Shown here piece by piece: positions 23,506 to 31,662 of a stretch of DNA of 64,000 nucleotides. The notes beneath the pieces are model-generated. The model was not told the origin of the DNA. It worked only from the letters and a program-made list of their open reading frames with translations, and did not search any database. Position numbers and translations under genes: made by a program. Position 1 is the stretch's first letter. Every line of letters begins with the position of its first letter. This stretch comes from JAOPZW01 sp963707695 (GTDB lineage: Bacteria > Actinomycetota > Thermoleophilia > Solirubrobacterales > Solirubrobacteraceae): the NCBI GenBank assembly GCA_963707695.1, contig CAVPQY010000002.1:620001-684000 (forward strand), given 5' to 3'.

Positions 23506-24977
23506 GCCCGCACCTCGGCGCGGACGGGCGACGAGCGGACCGGCGCGGCCTCGTGGGCCGGCCGCAGGAGGGAGACGACGGCGCCGAGCAGCGACGTGGC
23601 CGCCAGGACCCACAGCGCCGTGTGCAGGTTCCGGATGAAGGGATCGAGCTGGGCCGGGCCGAGGCCGCTCGTGATGCCGGAGAAGATCTTCAGCATGACG
23701 TCCTGGGGCACGGCGCTGGTCATGATCGCCAGGACGAACGCGATGGAGATGACCGCGCCGGTGTTCTGCAGCATCATCCGCGCGCCGGCGGCGATGCCGC
23801 GGCGCTGGGCGGGGACGGTGCCCATCATCGCGGCGGTGTTCGGCGAGTTGAACATGCCCGAGCCGATCCCGACGACCAGGAGCCACAGCGAGCTCTGCCA
23901 GTAGGGCGAGTGAACCTGCAGCGTCGTCATGAGCGCGAGCCCGGCCGCGCTGACGACCATCCCGCCGGCGGCCAGCAGCCGCGACCCGTGGCGGTCGGCC
24001 CAGACCCCCGCGACCGGGGACGAGACGAGCATCCCGATCGCCAGCGGCGCGAGCTTGATCCCGGCCGTGATCGGGTCGTCGCCCTGCGCGCCCTGGAAGT
24101 AGAAGACGAAGAGGAACATCAGCGCGAAGCGCGAGAGCCCGTTGATGAACGCCGCGCCCGCGGCCGCCGCGAAGAGGCGGTTGCGGAAGATCGTCAGGTC
24201 GAGCATGGGTGCCCGGCCGCGCGCCTCGATGAGCACGAAGAGCGGGAGGAGCACCGCCGCGGCGGCGAGGCCGCCGAGGACGACCGGGTCGGCCCAGCCG
24301 CTGAGGCCGCCCTTGGAGATCCCGAGCACGAGGCCGGTGAGCCCGACGACGAACGCCGTGGTCCCGAGCAGGTCGAACCCGCGGACGCTGTCGGGCCGCG
24401 CCAGCTCGCGCAGGACGAGCGCGCCCCAGAGCCCTCCGGCCAGGCCGAAGGGCACGTTGAACCAGAAGACCCAGTGCCACGAGATCGCCACGAGGGCCCC
24501 GCCGAGCACCGGCCCGAGCACGAGGCCGACGGCGGCCACCATGGTGTTCGTGCCCATGGCCAGGCCGAGCTGCTCCTTGGGGAACGCGTCGGTGACGAGC
24601 GCGGCCGCGTTGGCGAAGAGGAAGGCGCCGCCGATGCCCTGCACGACGCGCCAGAGGATGAGCTGCGTGCCGTCGGCCGCGAAGCCGGCGCCCAGCGAGG
24701 CCAGCGCGAAGACGAGGAAGCCGGCGACGTAGGCCTGCTTGCGGCCGAAGAGGTCCGAGAGGCGCCCCGCCGTGAGCACGAGCACGGTCGAGGCGATCAT
24801 GTAGGCGAGGATGACCCAGACGAGCGTCAGGATGCTCGTGCCCAGCGCGCGCTCCAGGTCCGGCAGGGCGATGATGAGCGTGCCCGAGTTGATCGTCGCC
24901 AGGAGCATGCCGAGGCTCGTGCAGGACAGCGCCCACCACTTGTACTGCGCGTGCTCGGCGTGGACTCCGAAGGCCAT
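23502..24977 (-). CDS. MFS transporter, DHA2 (14-helix) drug-exporter family
   Basis: 491 residues with about 14 predicted transmembrane helices. Motif A is G-R-L-S-D-L-F-G-R-K-Q-A (loop 2-3); motif C is G-L-V-L-G-P-V-L-G-G-A-L in helix 5, which marks proton-driven exporters. It lies in the inner membrane and expels hydrophobic compounds. It leads the operon with the MerR regulator. The start ATG is 6 nt after TAAGGT, with a perfect dyad just upstream, so MerR-controlled expression is likely. Confidence 0.93.
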   Translation of the reverse strand: MAFGVHAEHAQYKWWALSCTSLGMLLATINSGTLIIALPDLERALGTSILTLVWVILAYMIASTVLVLTAGRLSDLFGRKQAYVAGFLVFALASLGAGFAADGTQLILWRVVQGIGGAFLFANAAALVTDAFPKEQLGLAMGTNTMVAAVGLVLGPVLGGALVAISWHWVFWFNVPFGLAGGLWGALVLRELARPDSVRGFDLLGTTAFVVGLTGLVLGISKGGLSGWADPVVLGGLAAAAVLLPLFVLIEARGRAPMLDLTIFRNRLFAAAAGAAFINGLSRFALMFLFVFYFQGAQGDDPITAGIKLAPLAIGMLVSSPVAGVWADRHGSRLLAAGGMVVSAAGLALMTTLQVHSPYWQSSLWLLVVGIGSGMFNSPNTAAMMGTVPAQRRGIAAGARMMLQNTGAVISIAFVLAIMTSAVPQDVMLKIFSGITSGLGPAQLDPFIRNLHTALWVLAATSLLGAVVSLLRPAHEAAPVRSSPVRAEVRA

Positions 24978-24983
24978 GCTCCC

Positions 24984-24989
24984 ACCTTA
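24984..24989 (-). promoter_or_regulatory. Candidate -10 box (TAAGGT) for the MFS-merR operon
   Basis: TAAGGT on the minus strand, 6 nt before ATG 24977. A TTGACG lies within the dyad upstream, but with only 14 nt spacing. Confidence 0.45.
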
Positions 24990-24996
24990 CAACCGG

Positions 24997-25018
24997 AAGC
25001 TCACGTCAACGTGAGCTT
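24997..25018. promoter_or_regulatory. Perfect dyad operator, probable MerR site
   Basis: A 10-bp inverted repeat around a 2-nt centre (AAGCTCACGT-CA-ACGTGAGCTT), lying 7 nt upstream of the -10 box of the exporter-merR operon. MerR regulators bind dyads of about this length at their own promoters. Confidence 0.65.
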
Positions 25019-25037
25019 GGCCGACACCGGCGTCTCC

Positions 25038-25799
25038 TCAGCTCGGCGCCATCCGCAGCGCCCCGTCCAGGCGGATGACCTCGCCGTTGAGCATCGGGTT
25101 CTCGACGATCGAGGCGGCCAGCCGCGCGAACTCCTCGGGGCGCCCCAGCCGGGCGGGGTGGGGGACCGAGCGCCCCAGCGCCGTCCGCGCCTCCTCGGGC
25201 AGCGAGGCCAGCAGCGGCGTGTCGAAGAGCCCCGGCGCGATCGTGACGACGCGGACGCCGTAGCGGCTGAGGTCGCGGGCGGCGGGCAGGGTCATCCCGA
25301 CGATCCCGCCCTTCGACGCGCTGTAGGCGATCTGCCCGACCTGCCCGTCGTAGGCGGCGATCGAGGCGGTGTTCACGCACACGCCCCGCTCGCCGTCGGG
25401 CCCGGGCTCGTTCGCCGTCATCCGCTGCGCGGCCAGGCGCAGGACGTTGAAGGTCCCGACGAGGTTGATCGCGATGAGCACCTCGAAGGGCATGAGCGGG
25501 TGCGGGCCCTTGCTCGACGCGGTCCGCTGGGCCCAGCCCGTGCCCGCGCAGCAGACGGAGATCCGCAGGCCGCCGTCGGCCTCGGCGGCGGCGTCGACGG
25601 CGGCCTGGACCTGATCCTCCTCGCGCACGTCGCAGGCCACGAAGGCCACGCCCAGCTCGTCGGCCAGCGCCCGGCCCTGCTCGGCGTTGACGTCGGCGAC
25701 CGTCACCACGGCGCCGGCGCCGTGCAGGTGGCGGACCGTCGCCGCCCCCAGCCCCGACGCGCCGCCGACGACGAGCGCCCCACTTCCGGAGATGTCCAT
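25038..25799 (-). CDS. SDR family oxidoreductase, 3-hydroxyacyl-CoA dehydrogenase type 2-like
   Basis: 253 residues. NAD(P)-binding G-G-A-S-G-L-G-A-A-T near residue 12, an Asp after strand 2 (V-A-D-V-N) that favours NAD, and catalytic Ser and Y-S-A-S-K (Ser near 146, Tyr and Lys near 159-163). The sequence order and the C-C-A-G-T-G-W segment recall type II 3-hydroxyacyl-CoA dehydrogenases that act in fatty acid or branched-chain oxidation. The ATG at 25799 is supported by TAGGAT 8 nt upstream. Confidence 0.88.
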   Translation of the reverse strand: MDISGSGALVVGGASGLGAATVRHLHGAGAVVTVADVNAEQGRALADELGVAFVACDVREEDQVQAAVDAAAEADGGLRISVCCAGTGWAQRTASSKGPHPLMPFEVLIAINLVGTFNVLRLAAQRMTANEPGPDGERGVCVNTASIAAYDGQVGQIAYSASKGGIVGMTLPAARDLSRYGVRVVTIAPGLFDTPLLASLPEEARTALGRSVPHPARLGRPEEFARLAASIVENPMLNGEVIRLDGALRMAPS

Positions 25800-25807
25800 G
25801 GCCGGCG

Positions 25808-25813
25808 ATCCTA
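25808..25813 (-). promoter_or_regulatory. Candidate leaderless -10 box (TAGGAT)
   Basis: TAGGAT on the minus strand, 8 nt before ATG 25799 of the SDR gene. It lies in the 23-nt gap after egtD, so the SDR gene probably has its own start. Confidence 0.45.
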
Positions 25814-25822
25814 CGGCCGGGC

Positions 25823-26824
25823 TCAGCGCCGCGGCGTGCTCAGCGACAGCGCGAAGCGGTCCTCCGGGTCGGTCAGGACGCGCACGAGCGCGAGGCCCGC
25901 GGCGGCGAGGTCGCCGGCCAGCCGCTCGCGCGTGAACTTCGCGCTGATCTCCGTGCGCAGCTCCTCGCGCGCGACGAAGGGGACGTCGAGCCCGAGGGCG
26001 CCGACGTGGACGTGCATGTGCCGCTGCGCGCGCAGGCGCAGCTCGATCCACTCGCGCTCGCGGTCGAAGAACGCGACGTGCTCGAAGGCGTCGACGTCGA
26101 AGTCCGCGGCGAGCTCGCGGTTGACGACGTGCAGGACGTTGCGGTTGAACTCGGCGGTGACGCCCGCCGCGTCGTCGTAGGCCGCCTCGAGCACGGCGGG
26201 GTCCTTGACGAGGTCGGTGCCCAGCAGGAGGTGGTCGACGCCCGGGCGCAGCAGGCGGCGCACGGCCCGCAGGAAGCGCCGGCGGCTGCCGGGCGTGAAG
26301 TTGCCGATCGTGCCGCCCAAGAAGGCCACGATCCGCGGGACGTCCGCCTCCGGCGGCGGGACGCCGTCGAGGTGGCGCTCGAAGTCGCCGACGATGCCAT
26401 GGACCTCGAGCCCGGGCAGCTCCTGCACGAGCTCGGTCGCCGTCGCGCGGACCATCGCCTCGGTCACGTCGAGCGGGACGTAGCGGCGCAGCCGTCCCGC
26501 GTCGTGCATCGCCCGCAGCAGGATCCGCGTCTTGGCCGCGGTCCCCGACCCGAGCTCGACGAGGTCCCCGGCGCCCGTGAGCGCCGCGACGTCCGCCGAC
26601 TCGGCGACGAGGATCTGCCGCTCGGCGCGGGTCGGGTAGTACTCGGGCAGCTCGGTGATGCGGTCGAAGAGCTCGGCGCCGCGCGCGTCGTAGAAGTGCT
26701 TCGGCGGCAGCTCCTTGAACGGGCGCGTCAGCCCGTCGAGGACGTCGTCGGCCAGCGCCCGCTCGTCCCCGGGCCCGAGGAAGCTCTCGACGAGGACCCG
26801 TTCGGCGTCCAGCAGCGGCTCCAC
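25823..26824 (-). CDS. egtD: L-histidine N-alpha-methyltransferase EgtD
   Basis: 333 residues. Methylates histidine three times with SAM to hercynine, the first step to ergothioneine. Visible: the N-terminal P-P-K-H-F-Y-D-A-R-G-A-E-L-F-D segment, the SAM-binding E-L-G-S-G-T-A-A-K-T, F-L-G-G-T-I-G-N-F, and the F-N-R-N-V-L substrate-side segment. GTG 26824 follows the egtB stop by 1 nt, so the two are translationally coupled. Gene order B-D without A, C or E is unusual against mycobacterial egtABCDE. Confidence 0.96.
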   Translation of the reverse strand: MEPLLDAERVLVESFLGPGDERALADDVLDGLTRPFKELPPKHFYDARGAELFDRITELPEYYPTRAERQILVAESADVAALTGAGDLVELGSGTAAKTRILLRAMHDAGRLRRYVPLDVTEAMVRATATELVQELPGLEVHGIVGDFERHLDGVPPPEADVPRIVAFLGGTIGNFTPGSRRRFLRAVRRLLRPGVDHLLLGTDLVKDPAVLEAAYDDAAGVTAEFNRNVLHVVNRELAADFDVDAFEHVAFFDREREWIELRLRAQRHMHVHVGALGLDVPFVAREELRTEISAKFTRERLAGDLAAAGLALVRVLTDPEDRFALSLSTPRR

Positions 26825-26825
26825 G

Positions 26826-27935
26826 TCAGGCCTCCTCGTCGCGGGCCAGCCGCACGCCGGCGAAGATCTGCCGGCGCTGCGGGAGGTCCCAGTTGCGGAA
26901 CGTCGGGGCGGCGACCCGCGGGTGGGTCGCCCAGGAGCCGCCGCGCAGGACGCGGTGGCCGCGGTCGAAGAAGACCTCGGAGTACTCGCGGTAGGGGTGG
27001 GCGACGAAGCCCGGATAGCCCCTGAACTCCGACGCCGTCCACTCCCAGACCCGTCCGGTGCCCAGCAGCGCCGCCCCGCCGTCGGGGTGCCTCCAGGTCG
27101 ACGCCCTCTCCCATTCCGCCTCGGTCGGCAGGCGCGCGCGGTGCGCGCGGGCGAAGGCGTCGGCCTCGAACCACGTGAGGTGGGTGGCCGGCGCGTCCGG
27201 GTGCCCTGCACGGGCGCCCGGACAGTCGACGTCGTCGTAGCACTCCTTCCACGCCCAGCCCTCGTCGGTCCACCACTCGCGGCGCTCGAGGCCGCCGCCC
27301 TCGGCGAAGTTCAGCCACGAGCCGTTCGTCACGGGTCGCCGGGCGATCCGGAAGGCGGCCAGGTCGACGCGGTGGGCGGGCCGCTCGTTGTCGTACGCGA
27401 AGCCCTCCGCGCCCGCGCCGAGCGTGAACGGGCCCGCCGGCAGGGCCACCCAGCCGTCCTGCGCGTCCACCGGGCCCGACGGCGGCTCGCCCGGCGGCAG
27501 CAGGCCACCGAGGTTCATCGCCTGGCGCATCGTCTCGGTGTGCTGGAGCTCGTGGCGCAGCACGAGCTCGTGCAGGACCGGGTCGACCCCGTCACGGGCC
27601 ACGACGGCGAGCGTGCGCGCGCGCACGTCGGCGAGGTAGCTCCGGGCGCCGGGGGCGTCGAGCAGCTCGATCTCGCCGCGCACCGCGCGGGGCGTCTCGA
27701 AGGCGTCGTACGTCGCGGCGAGGTCCGGGTGCAGCAGCGGCTCGCCGCCGTGGCGGTGGCAGAGCCAGAGGTCCTCGTAGGCGGCGATGTGCGCGAGGTC
27801 CCAGACCAGCGGGGACATGAGCGGGTGGACCTGGCGCTCGAGCTCGGCGTCCGGCAGGTGCGCCACGAGCGCGAGCGTCCGCTCGCGGGTGTCCCGCAGG
27901 GCCTGCTCCGTGTCGGGCATCGCGTCGTGCACCAT
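26826..27935 (-). CDS. egtB: Ergothioneine biosynthesis sulfoxide synthase EgtB
   Basis: 369 residues. Iron-dependent enzyme that joins hercynine to gamma-glutamylcysteine or cysteine with O2. An N-terminal DinB-like domain holds the iron ligands H-x3-H-x-E in H-E-L-Q-H-T-E near residue 130, plus a further His near 50. The C-terminal formylglycine-generating-enzyme-like domain ends with G-G-S-W-A-T-H-P-R-V and R-N-W-D-L-P-Q-R-R-Q-I-F-A-G-V-R. ATG 27935 is chosen: a TAGGCT box lies at 27962-27957, leaving a short leader with GGAG. GTG 27956 and ATG 27920 are alternatives. It leads egtB-egtD and diverges from the FTR1 gene. Confidence 0.95.
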   Translation of the reverse strand: MVHDAMPDTEQALRDTRERTLALVAHLPDAELERQVHPLMSPLVWDLAHIAAYEDLWLCHRHGGEPLLHPDLAATYDAFETPRAVRGEIELLDAPGARSYLADVRARTLAVVARDGVDPVLHELVLRHELQHTETMRQAMNLGGLLPPGEPPSGPVDAQDGWVALPAGPFTLGAGAEGFAYDNERPAHRVDLAAFRIARRPVTNGSWLNFAEGGGLERREWWTDEGWAWKECYDDVDCPGARAGHPDAPATHLTWFEADAFARAHRARLPTEAEWERASTWRHPDGGAALLGTGRVWEWTASEFRGYPGFVAHPYREYSEVFFDRGHRVLRGGSWATHPRVAAPTFRNWDLPQRRQIFAGVRLARDEEA

Positions 27936-28072
27936 ACGCCTGGGCTCCAGCACCACAGCCTAGGTGGGGACAGCCCCCCGAGTCGTCCCCGCCGGGCCCC
28001 TCCATGGCGCACGGACGCCCGTCGGGTGGCGCTCCTTCCCGTGCACGAGGCGCCGGCCTCAATCCCGACCAG

Positions 28073-28101
28073 TTCGGTAGGAGTCTGTTAGGGTTCCCGA
28101 A
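28073..28101. promoter_or_regulatory. Imperfect dyad over the FTR1 start region
   Basis: TTCGG (28073-28078 region) and CCGAA (28097-28101) flank the TAGGGT -10 box just before the iron permease gene. The inner TTAGGGTTCCC only weakly resembles a DtxR/IdeR iron box, so the assignment is speculative. Confidence 0.25.
28089..28094 (+). promoter_or_regulatory. Candidate -10 box (TAGGGT) for the FTR1 gene
   Basis: TAGGGT ends 10 nt before ATG 28105; no ribosome-binding site is visible, suggesting a leaderless or nearly leaderless message. Confidence 0.4.
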
Positions 28102-28104
28102 GTC

Positions 28105-29133
28105 ATGGCGACCCGAGACGAGCAGCTCTGCGGTCGCGACGCCCGCCACAGCGGGCGTCGCCTGATGGTGTGGACCACCCTGGGAGCCCTCCTGGTCGCC
28201 GCGGTCTACCTCATGGCCACGGCCAGCACGGGCCCGGTGGACCCGACCGAGGTCCGGGGGCCGCAGAGCGAGGGCACGGTCGTCTTCAACTCGTCGATGA
28301 TCGTCTTCCGCGAGGGGCTCGAGGCGGTCCTGATCTTCGCGGCCATCACCGCGAGCTTCCAGGGCGCCAACAAGGCCCGTCGCCGCCCGGTCGTGGTTGG
28401 CGCAGCGCTCTCCTTCGCCGCCGCGGTGGCGACCTGGTTCGTCGTCGCCGCGGTCCTCGACGTGGCCTCGCCGCTCGGGCCGCGCCTCGAGGCGATCACC
28501 GGCTTCATCGCCATCGCGGTCCTGCTCGTCGTCCTGAACTGGTTCGTCCACAAGGTCTACTGGACCGGCTGGATCGCCAAGCACCACCGCCAGCGCCGCA
28601 AGGTCCTCGGCCGCGTGGGGCTGTCGGCGACCGTCGGCCTGGTGGCGCTCGGGTTCACGAGCGTCTACCGCGAGGGCTTCGAGGTCGTGCTCTTCCTGCA
28701 GAACCTCAAGCTCCAGCAGGGGTCCTCCGTCGTGCTCGAGGGCGTGGCGATCGGCCTGGCCGCCACGGCGGTGGTCGGCGTCGCGACGTTCGCGCTCCAG
28801 CAGCGGCTGCCGTACAAGAAGATGCTGGTCGCGACCGGCGTCCTGATCGGCGTGGTCCTCGTCGTCATGATCGGCGGCACCGCGCTGAGCTTCTCGGAGC
28901 TCGGATGGCTCCCGCAGCACCGCACGCCGTTCGACGTGCCGGAGTGGATGGGCTCGTGGTTCGAGGTCTACCCGTACTGGGAGACGATCGGCGCACAGGC
29001 GCTGGCCGCGGGCTTCGTGATCGGCTCCTACTACGCGGCCCAGTACGTCCGCGTCAAGCGCCCGCGCCGCGAGGGCCGCCAGGCCGCCGTCGTGGCCGAG
29101 GCACCGCCGGTCCTCGCCGAGCACGCGGCCTAG
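28105..29133 (+). CDS. FTR1 family iron permease
   Basis: 342 residues with about seven transmembrane helices. Two REXXE iron-transport motifs are intact: R-E-G-L-E-A-V-L-I near residue 70 and R-E-G-F-E-V-V-L-F near residue 190. FTR1/EfeU proteins move ferric iron across the inner membrane, usually with a partner oxidase or peroxidase (EfeO/EfeB). No efeO or efeB is adjacent, so the partner is unknown. The start lies just after a TAGGGT box. It diverges from egtB with 169 nt between. Confidence 0.92.
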   Translation: MATRDEQLCGRDARHSGRRLMVWTTLGALLVAAVYLMATASTGPVDPTEVRGPQSEGTVVFNSSMIVFREGLEAVLIFAAITASFQGANKARRRPVVVGAALSFAAAVATWFVVAAVLDVASPLGPRLEAITGFIAIAVLLVVLNWFVHKVYWTGWIAKHHRQRRKVLGRVGLSATVGLVALGFTSVYREGFEVVLFLQNLKLQQGSSVVLEGVAIGLAATAVVGVATFALQQRLPYKKMLVATGVLIGVVLVVMIGGTALSFSELGWLPQHRTPFDVPEWMGSWFEVYPYWETIGAQALAAGFVIGSYYAAQYVRVKRPRREGRQAAVVAEAPPVLAEHAA

Positions 29134-29157
29134 CCCGGTCCCGGGGCGACCCCGCGC

Positions 29158-29163
29158 TAGGGT
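29158..29163 (+). promoter_or_regulatory. Candidate leaderless -10 box (TAGGGT)
   Basis: TAGGGT ends 9 nt before ATG 29173 of the GlsB-like gene. Confidence 0.45.
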
Positions 29164-29172
29164 CGGCCGGCG

Positions 29173-29472
29173 ATGCTGAGCTACCTCGTGGTCCTCGCCG
29201 TGTGGGGGCTGGTCGTCGGGGCGCTCGGCAGGCTCTCGCTGCCCGGCCCCGACCCGATGGGCCTCCTGGCCACGATGGCCATCGGCATCACCGCGACGGT
29301 CCTGTCCTCGCTCGTGGTCTACGCGGTGGTGGGATCCCGCTACGAGGTCGGGCTGCCGGTCGCCGCGCTGTTCGCGACCGGGATCGTCTACCTCATCCGC
29401 CGCCGGCGCGGCGGCGGCCTGGAGGACCCGGGGCTCGACCCCCGCACGGGCCGGCCGCTGCGACGGCGCTAG
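29173..29472 (+). CDS. GlsB/YeaQ/YmgE-like small membrane protein
   Basis: 99 residues with three predicted hydrophobic helices (about 3-21, 31-53, 60-76) and a basic tail (R-R-R-R-G-G-G, ending R-P-L-R-R-R). W-G-L-V-V-G-A-L-G-R-L recalls the first helix of GlsB/YeaQ/YmgE transglycosylase-associated proteins, often stress-linked. The family match is moderate. The start is supported by the TAGGGT box 9 nt upstream. Confidence 0.65.
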   Translation: MLSYLVVLAVWGLVVGALGRLSLPGPDPMGLLATMAIGITATVLSSLVVYAVVGSRYEVGLPVAALFATGIVYLIRRRRGGGLEDPGLDPRTGRPLRRR

Positions 29473-29623
29473 CGCCGGCCCACCGGGTACCGAACACCGC
29501 GGAGATGATCGCCCCGGCGGCCGCGGCGTCCAGCCCGTTCTGCGATATCGCATCCGGCGACGAGGCCTCCGCCGTCGGAGTGCCGCTGCCGCCGGACCTG
29601 TCCGTGACCTGAGCACGAGGAGG

Positions 29624-30826
29624 TTGGCGAGGGGAGGGCGGCTGGGGCGCGGGTACCGTGCCGCCATCACCGCTCCCGAGACCGTCACCGCGCCGAGCCC
29701 GTCGGCCGCAGGGCCCGCGGCCGCACGGACCGCGCCGAGGCTGCGCTGCGTCGTCCTCAGCGCCTCGATCGGCGCGGGGCACGACGTCCCCGCGCAGGTC
29801 CTCGCGGAGGAGCTGGCGCAGCGCGCGCCGGACGGCGCGGTCGAGGTCGTCGACGGCCTGGCCGCCATGGGCGCGCTCGCCGAGCGGGTCGTGCTGGAGG
29901 GGTCGAGCTTCGGGACGCCGGTCGGGGACGCGACCTTCGACCTCGTCCACCGTCTCGTCCACGACGTCGCGCCCACCCGACGGCTCTTCGGCGCGATCGG
30001 CCTGCTCGCCTGCGGCCGCGGCCTGCGGCGCGCCATCGCCTCGCGCCAGGCCGACGTCGTCGTGTCGACGTACCCGGGGACGACGGAGGTCCTGGGCCGC
30101 CTGCGGGCGATCGGCCGCCTGCCGGTGCCGGTCGTCGCGGTCGTCACCGACGTGGCCGCGCTGCGCTTCTGGGCCCACCCGGGCGCGGACCTGCACCTCG
30201 TCGCCCAGGCGGAGGCGATCCCGGAGGTCCGGGCGATCGCCGGACCCGGTGCCCGCGTCGTGCACGTGCGCGGCCTCGACGACCCCCGGTTCGCGGCGCC
30301 GCCGTCGCGGGCGTCGTCGCGGCGGGCGCTCGGCCTGCCCGCGGCCGGGCCGGTCGTCGTGATCTCCGGCGGCGGCTGGGCCGTCGGCGACCTCGAGGGC
30401 GCCACGGCCGAGGCCCTGGCCGTCCCGGGGTCGGCGGCGCTCGTCCTCTGCGGCCGGGACGAGACGCTGGCGGGCCGCCTGACCGCGCGCTTCGGACACG
30501 CACGGCTGATGACCCTCGGGTTCACCGACCGCATGCCCGAGGTCCTGCAGGCCGCGGACGTCCTGGTCCACTCGACCGCCGGCCTGACGGTCATGGAGGC
30601 GCTCGTGCTCGGCTGCCCCGTCGTCTCCTACGGCTGGGGAGCCGGCCACCTGCGGGCCAACGACGCCGCCTTCGCCCGCCATGGGCTCGCGGCGGTCGCC
30701 GGCTCGCGGCCGGCCCTCGCGGCGGCCCTGCGCGACGCGCTCGGGCACCCACGCCGGCCCGACCCGTCGTTCGCCGCCCTGCCCACGGCGGCGAGCGTGG
30801 TCCTCGAAGCGTTCGGCGCCGCCTAG
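29624..30826 (+). CDS. GT28/MurG-like glycosyltransferase (MGDG synthase-type)
   Basis: About 400 residues. Built like monogalactosyldiacylglycerol synthases and UDP-glucose diacylglycerol transferases: N-terminal V-L-S-A-S-I-G-A-G-H-D with the G-x-G-H motif, and C-terminal V-I-S-G-G-G-W-A-V-G-D, H-S-T-A-G-L-T-V-M-E-A and P-V-V-S-Y-G-W-G-A-G-H. It probably adds a sugar to a lipid at the membrane face. TTG 29624 is the only canonical in-frame start, but TACCGT at 29654-29659 ends 6 nt before an in-frame ATC at 29666. By the leaderless pattern translation may begin there, removing 14 residues of no family resemblance. Confidence 0.85.
   Translation: MARGGRLGRGYRAAITAPETVTAPSPSAAGPAAARTAPRLRCVVLSASIGAGHDVPAQVLAEELAQRAPDGAVEVVDGLAAMGALAERVVLEGSSFGTPVGDATFDLVHRLVHDVAPTRRLFGAIGLLACGRGLRRAIASRQADVVVSTYPGTTEVLGRLRAIGRLPVPVVAVVTDVAALRFWAHPGADLHLVAQAEAIPEVRAIAGPGARVVHVRGLDDPRFAAPPSRASSRRALGLPAAGPVVVISGGGWAVGDLEGATAEALAVPGSAALVLCGRDETLAGRLTARFGHARLMTLGFTDRMPEVLQAADVLVHSTAGLTVMEALVLGCPVVSYGWGAGHLRANDAAFARHGLAAVAGSRPALAAALRDALGHPRRPDPSFAALPTAASVVLEAFGAA
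29654..29659 (+). promoter_or_regulatory. Candidate -10 box (TACCGT) inside the annotated glycosyltransferase N-terminus
   Basis: TACCGT followed by 6 nt and an in-frame ATC. It fits the leaderless pattern but needs a non-canonical start codon. Confidence 0.3.
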
Positions 30827-31662
30827 GCCGCGCCGGCCAGGACGGCCGAGCGCGGGCGGGCGAGGACCGTCGCGGCGACGGCGACCAGCGCCAGGCCCGC
30901 CAGCACCGCGGCGGGCGCGCTCCACCGCTCGCCGACGACCGCCCCGCCGAGCAGGACCGGGACCACCGCCTGGCCGGCGAGGACGAGCGACCCGACGGTC
31001 GCGACGGGCAGGCGCCGCAACGCTGCCATCTCGGCCGTCAGCGCCAGCAGCCCGGCGGCGGCGGCCGCCGCCCCCCAGGCCAGGGCCGCCGGCGGGTGCC
31101 CGGCAGCGAAGTCGTCGACCGCGAGCTTCGCGCCGAGGACCGCCCACGCGTCCCCCGCCGCCGCGGCCACGACGAGCGCCCGCGGCCGCGGGCCCGGCCG
31201 GCCGGCGGTCAGCCCGGCCAGCGCCACGGCTCCGAGCGCGCCGAGCGCGAGCGCCCGGTGGCCGGGCGCGCCGATCGCGTCGCCCGCGGCGCCGGCGGCC
31301 ACGAGGGCGGCGCCGGCGCCCGCGGCGGCGACGCCGAGCCGCTCGGGGCCGTGCACGCGCTCGCCCAGGCGCCGCTCGGCCAGCACGACGAGCAGCCCGA
31401 GCCCGAGGACCATCGCGGGCTGCACGAGGGCCACCGAGGACAGCCCCAGCGCCGCGAGCTGCAGGCCGACGCCGGCCGCGACGAGCAGGGTCCCGCTCCG
31501 CCAGGCCCGGCGCCGCGCCAGGTGGCCCAGCAGCGACCCCGCGGCGTCGCGGTCGTGGTCCGGGTGTCGCGCCTCGCCCGCCTGGACGGCGTAGCCGACC
31601 TCGAGGCACCCGGCGGCGGCGAGGGCGAGCCCGAGCCCCGCCACCGTGCGCCACGCGTCCAC
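30823..31662 (-). CDS. EamA/DMT-like multi-pass membrane transporter
   Basis: 279 residues, with about ten predicted hydrophobic helices in two similar halves and few charged residues, the layout of drug/metabolite (EamA-type) transporters. There is no sharp motif, so the family call rests on topology. GTG 31662 directly follows the deacetylase stop (TGA-GTG), so it closes the leftward sugar cluster. Its 3' end overlaps the glycosyltransferase gene by 4 nt. It might export or flip a cluster product (inference). Confidence 0.72.
   Translation of the reverse strand: MDAWRTVAGLGLALAAAGCLEVGYAVQAGEARHPDHDRDAAGSLLGHLARRRAWRSGTLLVAAGVGLQLAALGLSSVALVQPAMVLGLGLLVVLAERRLGERVHGPERLGVAAAGAGAALVAAGAAGDAIGAPGHRALALGALGAVALAGLTAGRPGPRPRALVVAAAAGDAWAVLGAKLAVDDFAAGHPPAALAWGAAAAAAGLLALTAEMAALRRLPVATVGSLVLAGQAVVPVLLGGAVVGERWSAPAAVLAGLALVAVAATVLARPRSAVLAGAA

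Noticed and set aside
28073..28101. A possible DtxR/IdeR iron box before FTR1.
   Set aside because: Only half of the box resembles the consensus; kept as a low-confidence dyad, not claimed as an iron box.
29473..29623. Possible small genes in the gap before the GT28-like gene.
   Set aside because: Both strands have open frames but no ribosome-binding site or TANNNT box, and no recognisable motif.
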